From positions 31,366,557 to 31,430,556 of the forward strand of contig JANCRA010000008.1 of the NCBI GenBank assembly GCA_024362935.1: DNA of 64,000 bases, given 5' to 3'. This stretch comes from Setophaga petechia. Taxonomy: Eukaryota; Chordata; Aves; Passeriformes; Parulidae. The position numbers and the translations under genes were made by a program. A model generated the notes under the pieces. That model was not told where the DNA came from. It made no database searches and saw nothing but the letters and a program-made list of their open reading frames with translations. Of this stretch, positions 23,895 to 41,290 are shown one piece after another. Every line of letters starts with the position of its first letter. The stretch's first letter is position 1.

Positions 23895-26800
23895 CTGAAA
23901 GAGTGAGAAAAGCTCTCAGATTAGTAACATATCTGCAATTAATACAACTCAGTAATCCTGTTAAGAAAAACCCTCTAATTTGGAAGCCACGAGGCAGAGA
24001 AATCAGTGATAACAAGAAATGGTGCACTCTCTTTGTTTCAGATTTTGGAGAGCTAAGTGGGAAGGAAACTACTCTGATTTGCACCTAACACTGCCACATG
24101 CCTATCAGAGCTGCAATGACACACTGCCTCCTATGCAACAGATCTCTTAGCATAGCTCTGCGTCTAAAAACTTCTTGTTTGAAATGAAAATCTTTTTCTG
24201 AAGATCTAGATTTTGAATATGACTGCTGAATTGATCTTATGCTCTTCTACACAGAAGAATAACTTCTCATTTTAGATAAAACTCCAACCACAGAAGTAGC
24301 AGTGCTCACATATTTACAGGATTCCCCTAAAAACCTACAGACCTTATTTACTGAAAAAATTTTAAAGCTACTCATCGTCAGCACTTCTGGGTGCTCAGCA
24401 TCTCAAAAGAAAAGGGACTTCTGGTTCATGTGCTGGTATTTTGCCTCTCTTCTATTGTGAATAATAGGTTTGCTAACATCTTGGTCTCAAAAAAAACCCC
24501 AAACTCTAGAGGCTTTTGTCATGTAATAGCTAAGTGAGGTTGGAACCTGTGTATTCATCAGGAGAAGTTTAGATATACAGCACTTTTAAGAGAACCAGCC
24601 TCCTCTAATTGCCTTACCAGCTACCAAAGCTTAGGCAGCAGGACAAATGAGAGGATTCAAAAAAAGCACATAGACTTAGGTGCAGGATATACTAAGAGAG
24701 AAAGCCTTATAAAGATAAGACTAGGGATATAAGTGAGATTTTTTTAAAAACTATAAAAGTAGGGATAGACTTTTGCAGCCAGGCAACTTCAAGCTTGATC
24801 TTTATTTGGTACTTCAAGACAGTCAGTGTGGCAAATGACTTAAAGCAAATTATTTGTTCTGAGCACTGCATTTGGTTATATACCCATGCATGAGTAACAC
24901 TGATGTGTTCAGGTCACTGCTACTGCTCTGACAACAACTCTGACTGTCCCTCCCATAGCATTTAGAAATCTCAGCCATGTGCCACACAGTGTACAAAGAT
25001 CATCACTGTCTTTTGGTGGTTATGACCTGGAAGACTGCTAAGCATAGCATATAGTTTAAAATGGGACAACAGGAAACACAGGAAGGAAGAAAATGGTTAC
25101 AAGTAGCCCAAATACACGCATACTACATAAAAACGGATGTATTTAGCGTGAAATCAGTATTTCAAATAAAAGCATCAAGAAACAATCTCTAAATATCCAT
25201 GCTGGCTATGTGCCTTTCCCATGCATTTCAAGAGAAGATGATTTTGGGGAGTGATGCAGAAGACAGTGTAGCTGGCCTTATAGATTTACTGATACCTCCA
25301 CTTTGCTCATGCAATTTCACAGCTCCGAAAACAAAGCCTCTCTTCAATACAACAAAGAGAATGAAGATGCTGAGTGTTTGCTATGCCTGTGTAAGACCTG
25401 GCAGGGTGATGGCACACTTAGAATGGCATACTGCATTAAGGAGGGTGCTATTAAAATAATAATTAAGCTTCCTGTGCTGTAAAACTACCCTGATACAATG
25501 AAGTCTTCTGGACAGATGAACTCTAGAAATGCTGTGACTTGTAGGGCCAGAATATTTAGCTACAGTGTCCATATGGACGAAACAAAGTCACTTCCAAAGA
25601 TAGAAACATTAGGGCTTTGCGCCACTGGGCAGAAACTCAGTTTTTCTTCCCGTTTCTTGACTGACACTGATATTTTGGCTAAATTCTCACCTGTTCACCT
25701 CCTACGGCTACACGTTTTTCTATAAGTCTGTCTTGGTTACATATTTTTTAGGGGTATACCACTCTCCTTCTACTGGATTTTTCTTCTGTACCTGGGAAAA
25801 AACACCTTTTTTGCAACAATCTTCTCATGGAATGTAAATTCTCTTGAACTTCCACTGAGAAACTAATTTTCTTATGCAAATACTGAAAGAAAGATGCATA
25901 ACACTTAACTACAGTAAATGACTTAGGAGAGCTGCACGACTGCCTGAAAATAATTTCACTGCAGTTCCTTCCTCCCTCTCTAGTTATGGGACAGCTGGGG
26001 AAATATGACCATGTACCAAGACAAGCAGAAAAGCCAGTGCTGGCACCTATTAGTGTAGTACTTAAAAATGCAATTAGGATGTGAGCATGTTTGACTACCT
26101 ACTGCACACACATTACAAACAGCTCATGGTCCCCAGACAACACTAAACACTGGCAGCAAAAATTTACTGTGAGAAGTCAGATCAATGCAGGTGAATTCAT
26201 GTAGATAAATAATGCCCAGGCTGCATTTTTAATAGGAATTTGTGCAAGGTTGGGAAACACTGCAGAGCTGGGTGACACTGAGAGGGAATAAACAGGCCAT
26301 GAACTATGGTTTCCTCGTGGGCCTTGTTCAGGTACTTAAAAATCCAGTGTGTAACACTAGATGGAGCTAAAAGATCTATTTATGTGTGCCCTGAGGCAAC
26401 ACTGATCTCCAAATACTTGACTCTAGCATTAGTGCCAATTCCCCCGTTGTATTCTAGGCACAAGAAAACAAAAATGCATTTACCATCTTTCCATCTCCTC
26501 TGCACCTGCTCATCACTTTCATCTGTAACAAGACTGTGGTAGGGGATGAATGAAATAGTAAATTCCTTCTGGCTTTGTTTTCATGTAAAATAGCTTAAAA
26601 TATAAGCAGCCATCTGTACCTTACAGGAAAATACAATTTTCTATCATACTGAAATTCTGATAAATTTGAAGATGTAACAGAACTTGATATCATAACCATC
26701 CTAAACAATGTAGCAGTGAGATGCTGTCTTCTGCAGCTCAGGTGTCAGGACACTGTATGATTTCCACCTTCATGAGTATCATGAATAAAAGTGCAAATCT

Positions 26801-28843
26801 AAATTATTTGATATTGTGATGGATGAAGTATGTGAAAAATGCTTTTGAATAGCAGTTCAAATTTGTGTCCTCTGAGAAACAATAAGGATAGATAACTCAG
26901 TACTCTGCTGTGTACAGATTCCTATTTCAGTTCAGTTTTATTGTCACTCTTTTATATATGTATAAAGACATAGTTTTGCATTCTAAAAATAAAAAATTGT
27001 ACAAAGCATAAGGAATAAGGTAAATAACATTATTTTCTTTTAATTTAAACCTGAAATAAGAGGACTAACCTTTCCAGCCAGTAAATAGGTTATGTGCCTA
27101 TTCCACTCCAAAACCTTGGAATAGGCATCAACAACTTTTACTTCTGAAGGATAAAACTAAAGTTTCCATTTAATGTTATGAAAGCTCACCAACTGAAGAG
27201 GACTTTTGCTTTCCCCATTTATAAAAAAAAAATTACACATGCTAATATTCTACCTCAGTCATGTCCTTCCAAATTTGACTCAGATTTGACTTGAGATAGC
27301 AAATGTTAAGAACCCAAAGAGCACAAAGCATACACAATTATGCACTTGTAAAAATTCATATAATCTGGAACAGCTTGGTATTTTATAAATTACAGGCAGG
27401 GAATAATATTCTTACTTAAAATCATATGGCATTTTATTTGAAATCTTGGTGCTTTAGAAGTCAATGAGACTATTCATGGGCATTACCTAATACCAAGGAG
27501 AAAGGAAGGAATTGGTCGTTCTTTAGAAAAATCATTTCTGCACTGAGGATCCCTTTAATGATCCATACACAACTGCATTAATTTGAATCTGCTTGTGACA
27601 AGACTCAAGCACTGTAAGGCTATGAAGAAAGGTAAAAATGGACTTTGGATGCCTTGCTTGGCCACAGCAAGACAACTCTGTACATGTCAAAGGAAGGAAA
27701 ACACAACAAAGCATGAGATGGGCTTTGTAGTAAGGCAACACCTTTTAAATCACAGGGGACTGTGATGGCAAATGGAGAACATCTGAGCGCCCTGCACATG
27801 GACAGGAGGAGAGAAGTGCAAAAAGGCTGATTCTTTGGTACTTGTGAAATATGCCAATGGCAGCTGTCAGGAAACAGAGGATAATAAGGGGGAAGACCAA
27901 TGGCAAATGGGCATCAGGCAAAATAGGCCAGCACAGAATGCTTTGGAGGAACACAAGGATATTCCACTCTGTACATTTGCAGAGTGAAGCAGAGTTCCTG
28001 CCCAGGATCAGCACTTCACAGAAGAGAAAATTACAGACAGCAAAGGGAATCTGGACAGACAATTGGAAATAATTTTCAACAGATTATTTTCTTTCATTGT
28101 TAGTATTTGAAATACATAAATCAAACGCATAAAAATAATTAGGTGTGTTACAAAAGGACATAAAAATCAAAAAGTGCAACAAGAAAAGTATATGCCTAAT
28201 ACTGTAAGGAGCGACTGGTAGCCAGATTTACTTCTCTGCATGGAGTATATAATTAAAGATACAGAAGACCTCTCCATCTGTCTACATCATTTTCTGAAAG
28301 AGAAGAGTCCAGCCAGCCACCACTGTAGTTAACTGTGCCACATACCTGAGGTATTTGTGCTCAAGGGGCACACAGTAGGAAGCCTGTCCTAGTTTTACCT
28401 TTTCTGAAGCAATTCCAGCATGCACTGTGAACAAACCACACATCATACAGAGTGGAGATACTGAGCTGGGCTTCCTAGTTGGCCCCAAGTTATTCTGTGA
28501 TGTGTGCAAACAATTATGTGTCCTCTTCTGTGTTTGTGATGGTCTGAGACCAAGTGCAAGGGCAGGTGTCACTCCCTCCCCAAGGGGAGTGAAAGCACAG
28601 GAATTGCTTAAGGGTGCAACTCCTGCATCACCATGTGCAGCCTGTGCCTTGGCCAGGCTGTTTGTGTTCAACCACCACAGCAGAGAGCAGTCCTCTTGCA
28701 GGAACACCACAATGCCTGATGGAAACCAGGACTGATGTGTCAAGCCCCAGCCACCAACCCTTGCAGTTCCAAACCACCTCTCCTGAAGACACATAGTTTG
28801 GCTCTTTTTTTTAACAACTCAAAAGAAATCAAATTGCCTTCAC
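23895..28843 (-). other. CARMIL1: CARMIL1 intron
   Basis: This 4.9-kb intron has donor AAG|GTGAAGG. It is AT-rich, and I recognise no repeat family, RNA gene or skipped exon in it. Confidence 0.7.
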
Positions 28844-29276
28844 CTTTTGAGCAGAGGCAGCTCTCTTCTCCTGCTTGGCTTTCATTTCTGCGAGAAGTCC
28901 ACTGCCCATCACTTGCACACCGTACCTCCGGCCTCCCTGGGGGCTTCCCTTGCTGTCACCCCTCTCAGCTTTTCCCACATCATCTGTCTGCACCTCCTCC
29001 AGTGAGTCTGGAGTCTTTAATTCCTCGGATTTCTCTGCGCCACCGTTCTGCTCTGCAGGCTTTGGCTCCTTCTTGCTTGTGTCTAAAGCTGGGCTTTTTG
29101 TAGCAACCTTGGGTGAGGAGGGCTCCTCAGCCACCGACACAGTCTGGGGGCGTTCAGATTTGGAGCCTCTTGATTTGATTAAGTTAAGGAAACCACTCTT
29201 CCTGGAGTCCCTTTTCTTCTTCTCATCACCTGCTTCACTGTGCTCGCTGCTGTCTGAACTTTTAGTTGATGGTCTC
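28844..29276 (-). CDS. CARMIL1: CARMIL1 large exon after the capping-protein-binding region
   Basis: At 433 bp this is the largest coding exon in the window (fragment residues 350-493). It opens with a Ser-rich acidic stretch, then the basic KKKRDSRKSGFLNLIKSR, a charged Lys/Glu/Ser-rich spacer, and the strongly conserved GRRYGVQVMGSGLLAEMKAK followed by QEKRAASAQK. The human protein has all three segments in this order. The GFLNLIKSR and RRYGVQVMGSGLLAEMKAKQEKR blocks are better conserved than the spacer between them, which suggests short binding motifs in a disordered chain. The acceptor is tctttttttag. A CpG-rich patch in the plus strand here reflects codon use in the exon. Confidence 0.97.
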
Positions 29277-31408
29277 CTAAAAAAGACACAGACATTTCAA
29301 ACTTTTCTCCACTCTCCTCCTCCCTTTTTAAAATAGTATCAAATTACTTCTTCCAGGCAAAGCTCATCTTTCATATGACCCATATATTGCCCGAGGCCCA
29401 ATCATTACCTGGTGAATCTATATTAAAAACAGGACAACTAGCATTGATCATATCCTTCAGGATTCTTGTGCTGCTTTGTGCAGTTGTTTCATCTGCACTG
29501 GGCATCCAGCTGTTTCTAACACCAGACAGCTCTAACCAAGCCGTCTATACACATAGATACTGGGTTTGCTTGGCCAGTTTTAGGTAGCAGGGCGTGCACA
29601 GGAGTGGCTTCTGTGTAAGGAGTCCTCCCTGCTGAAGAGGAGGGAACAGCAGAGAATGTGTGATGAACTGATTTCAGCCACCATTCCCTGTCCCCTGTGC
29701 CACTGGGGAGGAGAGGGTAGAGAAAATCAGGAGTGAAGTTGAGCCCTGGAAAGAGGGAGTGGTGGGGAGAGGTATTTTTAAGATTTGGTTTATTTCTCAT
29801 TAACATAGTCTGATTTGATTGGTAATACATGAAATTTATTTTCCTCCAAGTCGAGTCTGTTTTGCCCATGACAGTATCTGGCAAGACATCTCTCCCTGCC
29901 CTTATCTCAACCCAAAAGGCTCGCATTATATTTTCTCTCCTCTGTCCAGCAGGAGGGGAGTGATAGAGCAGCAATGGTGGGCACAGAGTCAACCCACCAC
30001 AACATACAATTTCATTCTGCTCTGTTTCCAGAATGCACTGCCTGTGGTTTGCACCTGCCTATTAGTAAAAGGAGAAAAACTGATCTAGGCACATGTTTAA
30101 CACAGTTTTTGGGAGATCTTGTTCCTTAAGGGCCCTCCTTGAAATAGGAACTAGCTGGCACAGCCACTTTCCCTCAGTAAGGAGTACAGAGGTCACTTAC
30201 AGTGCAGATGCTCATCTTAAAAAAAAAAAAAGAAGAAGCCCCAAACCCCAAAAGAACAAACAACCAAAACCAATCCCTAAAGAGCCCACTTGCCACTAAA
30301 GTTTTCTAGAGGCATCTTCTGAGTAGAGTATTCACACTTAAGGGCAAAGCTGAGCACATATACATTCACATAAAAGCACCCAAACTGGAAAGAGAACCAC
30401 TGGTGTCCCAAATAAAGATCCTCAGCAAAGAGCATGGCTGCAGATGGGTAAACAGGGATGTGCAAGTTCACAGGGAGATCTGAAATGAGCAGCTGGCAGG
30501 CACCCAAAGCAAGCACAGGAGAATGCAAGCCTGTGAACACCCTGAGCTTAACCTACTTAGGACATTTTTCAAAGCTACCATAATTTCATGCCTCCACATA
30601 GTATATTACACATGGCTTCACATGTCACTATAGATATCTCTAACTCATGGTGACTTTAGAACATTTGCTTTTCCTGGCACAGCTCTCTACCAGTCACACT
30701 TACTCTTTTCCTTAATGGAAAACATAGGAAGGGTCATTTCAAGTTGCCTGGAAATAACCCTTGCTTTCTCATTTAGTTATGGAAATACTCTGTTTGCACA
30801 TGCACAAACATGAGTGAATTCAAAAACCTCTACATGCATGGATCTGTAAATATACAGCCAGCTCCAAAGCAACTGCATAAGCTCTTATATATATATAACC
30901 CTTATATAAAGAAGGAGACATCTTTCAGATTAATGTTTTGCTTAAACTTGCAATACTACAAATTGGTGAAACACATCTTTAACCTATTTCAAAACCAGCA
31001 TATATCTACTGTCATCAATGGAAACACTGTACCCAACAGCACTCCTCACTAGAGAGAAACACCATGTGTACCATGAGCACTGGGGAGACTCTCAACCAAT
31101 ATAAAGCTCTGCTTCAGCTCTAATGAGCTTCACTGAAGGGTAAAATGAAGTCAACTGAAATACAAAAATACACACTAGTTATAAATCCCCTCAATGTGGT
31201 ATAGTAAAGTAATTTATTTCAAAGCAGCCACTTTTAAGGGCAGGTAATTGAATTCACAATGTCTTGACTACTAAGTTATTTTCTGACTTTGACAACAGCA
31301 ACCCTGGATATTTGGAACAGGAGTCAAACACAGCTTGAAAGTGCTGCTTGCCCAGTTATCAAGATGGACTTTTAAAAAAAAAAACTTCTAAAAATTTTTT
31401 AAACTTAC
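29277..31408 (-). other. CARMIL1: CARMIL1 intron with sense-oriented LTR
   Basis: This 2.1-kb intron has donor AA|GTAAGTT. It carries the degenerate LTR described at 29,560-30,001 and a short A-rich run near 30,218-30,232. The rest shows nothing recognisable. Confidence 0.75.
29560..30001 (-). mobile_element. Solo LTR of an avian endogenous retrovirus (internally deleted)
   Basis: Read on the minus strand, the element begins TGTGGTGGGTTGAC at 30,001. It continues through landmarks I know from a common avian LTR family: gctctatcactcccctcct, caaaacagactcgacttgg, aatgagaaataaaccaaat, and cacagaagccac with ctgctacc near its end. The central multi-repeat block usual in longer relatives is missing. 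There is no internal retroviral coding sequence, so this is a solo or fragmentary LTR. The 3' boundary is uncertain and could extend to about 29,520. No clear target-site duplication is visible. Confidence 0.75.
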
Positions 31409-31515
31409 TTTGAATCCATTTTTGTCACTTTCTTAGTGAAAAATTCATCCACACCTTCATCCACTCTCCCCATGAGGCCATTCTGATCCCCTTCTGGTGG
31501 TACTCCAGCTGACAC
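31409..31515 (-). CDS. CARMIL1: CARMIL1 exon carrying the CSI motif
   Basis: This 107-bp exon encodes 35 residues plus two bases of a Lys codon. It contains [20 protein letters not shown], the CARMIL-specific interaction (CSI) motif, which binds capping protein next to CPI and strengthens the complex. The motif is essentially identical to human. The preceding residues ([10 protein letters not shown]) differ from the human VCAANIVSQDGE, so the CPI-CSI linker is variable. The acceptor reads tcttctgtcag and the donor AA|GTAAGTT. Confidence 0.96.
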
Positions 31516-35982
<4,467 letters not shown>

Positions 35983-36049
35983 CAAAAGCTCTGGACACTG
36001 GCCTGAGCATTCTACTGTGGATGCTTTTCCTTTTTGATTTAGGAGTCAT
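35983..36049 (-). CDS. CARMIL1: CARMIL1 67-bp basic linker exon
   Basis: This small exon encodes 22 residues, MTPKSKRKSIHSRMLRPVSR then AF, plus the first base of a Glu codon. The human protein is nearly identical here. The segment is strongly basic and joins the helical dimerisation region to the CPI-containing region. In the family, the membrane-binding sequence lies close to the capping-protein-binding region, so a lipid-contact role is plausible but not shown. The acceptor (gtgttgatag) has a weak pyrimidine tract and follows the longest intron in the window. Confidence 0.93.
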
Positions 36050-37461
36050 CTATCAACACAAAACAAAATAAAAATTACTTTAGGGGACAAAAGAAATTAC
36101 AACAGAACAGTTTTTCAAGCCTATGAACCATTTACAGATCTGATTTGATCTAACACCAGAAGGGAATGCGGCTTTTCCTCCCTCTCTCATACATTCAGAA
36201 CTTTTTCTCAAATTTGTATTTTAACTGACTTTGAACAGAACCAGGGAGGTAGTTCATTTTTCCCATTAAAAGTGCAGGCTGCACACAGGATGATTACTGA
36301 AATTGTCCAAGCCTTAAGTCTTTGATCTCCAACTGTAAAACCAGGGAACTGTTAAAATCTCACTTCTGCAGAGATCACGAGGGACTCATTTAAGACTTAA
36401 TTACTTTGTCCAACACTGCGGTTAATGACAATACCAGGAATAATCTACCCCTTGTTCTGGCGTTTATTTTTGATACAAAACACACTTCCTCAGTTCATTT
36501 GTTAGTGGTATGTCACTGGGAATCAATGCTTCTGGACATCACCACACAGCTCACCAAACTTCCCTAGGAAAATGAGGTTTGGAGAATACGGCCCTTCTTC
36601 AAAAAACAAAACCATGTTGGCAGTATCTGTAGCAAACACATGACTTCCTTGGACTTAACACACATTTAGAAGAGGTGGAAAGTTCAGCATATGTTCAACA
36701 CAGTTACTGAATTACTGCTACCAGCCTTCTGATCTTCACGTTGCCAAAAAAAGGTAATACAATGCCTTAAGAGTGCAAACACCCAGACTTAAGACTCAAG
36801 TTTGCTCTTTTTGGTAGAAAGTTGCCTGTCTTGTCTTGACTGAAGCCTTCTGAAAGTTTGCATGATGAGAAAGACAGTTTTGCTACAGGAAATGGATGCA
36901 TCACCAATTCCAAACCTCTTAACATAGCTTGGCATTGTTAGACTTTTTGTTTAAAAATTGAACTGCAGGTTTTCTCAAGATTTAATTTAAAATCACTCTG
37001 GTTCTATAAAGATGGGCTCCATTTGTAGTAGAGTTGTACATGCTGGCTTTAGTGATATCCATATACGTCCATTAACCTGCTGGTCTTGAAGCCTAGTGAC
37101 TTCAAATCTAGAGGTTTCAAATTCTGTTATGGCTTACCACTCATTACAGAATTGTTAATGAAGGTTAGGAGTATCAATTTTAATCAACCAGAAAAAACAT
37201 AGTAGGCATTAATATTTCAGACAAATCATGAACTGTTTAGGGCAAACATTTGCTGGTTTTTATGTATGGAAAGTTCAGTGCACAGACTTGCATGTGCTGA
37301 ATTCATATTCCCAAAGTAGTCCCGAGGATCATTACACCACTACTCACATGCTCAGGGTTATGACAGATTTTTTTTTGTGACAGGACAGCTATTACCTGTG
37401 TTCTCAAGACCAGAAAAGGACTTGAAGACTACAGAGTGGGCAAGGATAGCACAGTCTGGGC

Positions 37462-37480
37462 AATAAATAAATAAATAAAT
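37462..37480. repeat. (AAAT)n microsatellite
   Basis: Short run of about four to five AAAT units in the CARMIL1 17.7-kb intron. Confidence 0.9.
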
Positions 37481-40400
37481 CAGAGCTCTGGTTTTATTGA
37501 CATGTACATTGTTGGGGAAAAAAGATACCTCCAGCTGTTGCAGGTTTCCACTTCCACATTTGACAACCATCAGTAAATGACACAATAGTTTCAAGATGAG
37601 CCAGGAAGTAGTTTGCCACCTGAGCAGACACACTTTGACACTAATGAGCAGGTTCACAGTTACCAATAAATTAAATGCAATGGACTGGATGGTGAGTGGC
37701 TGAAGAGGTGCTGAATTTTTTCAGCCACAGCTGCAGTGGACTGTGCAAGTGGTAGGCAGCTGGGCAGGCTCTGAACTGCACACCTCAACAGCTGTACATC
37801 CATCCCCCAAACCTGAAACAACCATAGCATTCACACCTCATGTAAGAAAGAGTTGAAGCAGCTCAGCACAAGTCACTACCAGTAGTCCTGGTTTCATTTC
37901 CAGACACAGCCCATTTCTCTTGTGACAGTATATTCACATGCATTTTGGTCTGTTCCCTGTTTTTTTTGGGTGGTGTGACTGGAAGTTACATTAAGTAGAT
38001 AACAGCAACTCCTGTGCTAAAGAAGACCAGAAGGGAGGACAGAAAACACTGATGGAAGAGCTCTGGTCACTCAGTAGCTGCACAGCCATGGGCAGTGTTC
38101 TGAGTGCATGAACACCGACAAGCTGAGAGCTGCCTCGGCCCAGGGCACCAATGCAAAACAGCACAGGGCAAGTTTTGAGGTTCCTGTGCAAGGACTGGAA
38201 TGCTCCACATACTTCTCCAACAGCCAGGAACAGAATGATTTTATTTTACTTCCCAGACAAGAAAGTGCCCCCAGATGACCCTGCAGAGTTTGTGCTGATG
38301 ACCATAAGCCAGTCTCTGCTGGCTCTGTAACTTACTGTCAGCTTGGCATGATCCATCAGCAGCTTGGTTGCTGGGGATAAAGGCAGAGGGATAGAGATGC
38401 TTCCCATTTGCTTTAACAGCATGAATAACAGCTCCACATACACTTTTATTTGAAAACCTTCTGTTTTCTAGCCTGTTTAGGAAGTGCACAGATGAAAGGC
38501 TTCTTGCCAAGTGAACTTTCTAGATCACACACAGAGCAAAATGGGTCAAAGCATTAATTTAAATAGGCCAGTGTGCTCTTTTACAAAATATTAGGCTTAA
38601 TCTCTGCTTAACATCTCAGCCACCACACAGTCTGCTACAGCAGCAGCGCACATGTCATTGCTAGAGGAGATATCTGAACTCTCCAGCCTGACTCCCATTT
38701 CCTATATTTCATGGAAGCAGATCAGCTTTGGTAGAAGCACAGCTTCTGTCTCCTCACTACCTCTGGCCCCACAAGCACAACATGGCTCTCTTTCTTTATG
38801 CTTCCCTTGTGGCCTTTACAAAGGGATAGCTGTTAGTATCACCTCCTCTCATACACAACTTCCACAGACTTTCCATTCTAGCATACCACCTCCTGAATTC
38901 TTCCTTGTTTTGCCTACTTTTCCATAAGCGCATTGTAGGCTGCTTGGCAGAACAGACAGAAATATTAACTGCATCTCTGGAATTTGAGAGGATCTCAGGA
39001 GATGGCTCCATGAATGTACCCTTCTGCAGTTGATGTGGGCCAGCAGATCTCTACCACACTTCCAAATAAGGGCTTATTAACACACTGTTATGTGTCCTTG
39101 CTAACTTTAAGCTCCCAGGATCTCTTCCCTTGATCACTTTTCCAGATTCCTCCCTTCTGACTGCCTTCCTCACAAAACTGTCTGAGCTCTCTGGAGTTTT
39201 CTGAAATTTTATTACCAGCTGTGGAAGAACACTAGTACCTTGGGAATTAAAAACAACAACTGAAATTGTTCTGTTTTGAATGCTAGAAAACAATGTACTT
39301 TCAGAAACAGGATCTCAGATATTCTCTTTGTTTATACAGATAATTGAAACTACTCTCAGTGCTGAGGGATATGCTTATTTCCATGTTTTTCTCCTCCTAC
39401 TTCACAGTAATTTATATTCAATCCTATTAGATACAGAGATGCTCTGTGACCCTCCTGTCACTTTCCTTTCAGAAGATTTCAAACAAACTAATGAACAACT
39501 TGCTGCTCCCTCTTGAATTTTATCTCCCCAACCAGATTCCCTTCAACATATGGGTCTTCAGCTTTGAGAACATGTTTCATTAAGCTGTATGATGCTTGAA
39601 TATAAAACCAACTAAATAGATTTTCCTTCTGAGCAGTAATATTTGTGCTTATACCTCCAACATCAGCATTCTGCTTTGGTTTGGTCTTAAAACCAAGGGA
39701 TCCCTTAAATTCAGATGCTACATTAGCTGAACCTTTTTGTAAATCCAACTCATTCCTGAATCACTGCCTATTTCCCTTGTAGGTGCAGATGGATGACACT
39801 ACAGTCTCCCGGGAGACTCTCAAGGCAGTACAGAGGCAAATGGAGCACAAAACATAAACAAGTAGGCCAGAAACAGCAGAGCTAAAAAAATACTTACACT
39901 TGTACAGCAGAGAGTCTCCATGCAGCAAAAAAGAAAGAAAAAAGAATATGAATGGGGAAGACAAAGCAATAGCAGTTCTCAGGAAAGGAGGCAAAACCAG
40001 GAATCACCAAAATAAAGAAAACTAAAGCCAAAACACTTGGAAGTCTTAGCAGGAAAGGTGACATGCAAGAATGAGGTAAAAATCCCTTGTATTTGGAAGT
40101 GCTAGACAAGTTTGTATTTCCAGAGGATAACCAGAGAAATATGTGCTCTCTCGTTTGATCTACATTGGGACAAATTAAGGTTTTCTGACATTTGTTTCCA
40201 ATATAAGGCACTCGCCAATGGTGCCAACCTGCCACCTGCTGTCCAAATTCTTCCATTTTGCTGGCGCCAGTAGCAAAAAAGCCCCAAGTAATTCTCCTAC
40301 TTCCTAGTCTGAAAGAAGATTCTGAATTAAAAAATGCCAGTTTGTTGTGGTGTGCAAGCAAGCAAGGAAAATAAAACAAAGCTTCTCTTGAAGGAATGAA

Positions 40401-41240
40401 AAATGATGGAAGTCTGTTCTCCTGCAGTTTAAATAAATCTAAACTAAAGGCAACAGTATTTCTCCTTCCCATAAGGAAGTTTACAGGCACAGACTTTCAA
40501 GCACTTTTGGCACATGAGAAAGATGCTGTTTCATGACTGAAGCAAAACCTTTTCTCTTCCCTTCAAAAATTATAAGCAAAACAAAGGAAGCAGCGCAGCC
40601 ATCACAGGAAATGAAGCAATCCCAAATGCCATATCCCATCTCTTCCATGGCTCAAGACCAATCATGCTCCTCCCAAATTTAGGGTTAGAAAAAACAATTA
40701 TTAGAAGTGTGCTTTTGTTTTCAAGTTGGATGGGAACTGCTGCTACTACAACACTGCGGGTGTTAGCAGAATGTGACAGAAGTAGTCATGGTCTGGATTA
40801 AGCATCTTGCCAAGAAAGTGCTGCATGTTCTCGAACCCAGCTGCTCTCCTTTATTTCCCTGCTGTCCTCAGGGTCAGTTGTTTGTTTGTTGGGGTTTTGC
40901 CTCTGGGTTTTGGGGGTTTTTTTGTCTTTATTTTCTTTTACCTTCAGAAACTGGCTTTATGTAAGAGTTCTCAGCTAGCAGTGATTCCGGCAAACCACCT
41001 TATTACTCTCCTTACCTATGCTATCCCCGCACACATACACTCTTACTCAATTTCACTGTCAGAATGTATGTTCTTTCTTCTCTTGCCCATCTTCTACACT
41101 ACCAATCACTACAGCTGCTCTGAGATTGCTGGAGAGACTGCAGAACCAATTGACAAACATCTCGAAAACTGATACAATCTTTAAAAAAGGGCTCCTGCAC
41201 ACTTCAAGAAATAAACCTGCAACACTGATTCTCTTTCACT

Positions 41241-41290
41241 CAGCATTTTTGGCAGTAGTCCAGCATTTTCGGCAGTAGTCCAGCATTTTC
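41241..41290. repeat. 20-bp tandem repeat, 2.5 copies
   Basis: The unit cagcattttyggcagtagtc is present at 41,241-41,260 and 41,261-41,280, then as a half copy at 41,281-41,290. The two full copies differ at one base. Confidence 0.95.

Noticed and set aside
28875..29336. Plus-strand open frame of 153 codons at 28.9-29.3 kb
   Set aside because: It is antisense to the 433-bp CARMIL1 exon, whose coding frame and splice sites are certain.
29516..29992. Minus-strand open frame of 158 codons at 29.5-30.0 kb
   Set aside because: It lies wholly within the LTR. LTRs are non-coding and no retroviral domain is present.
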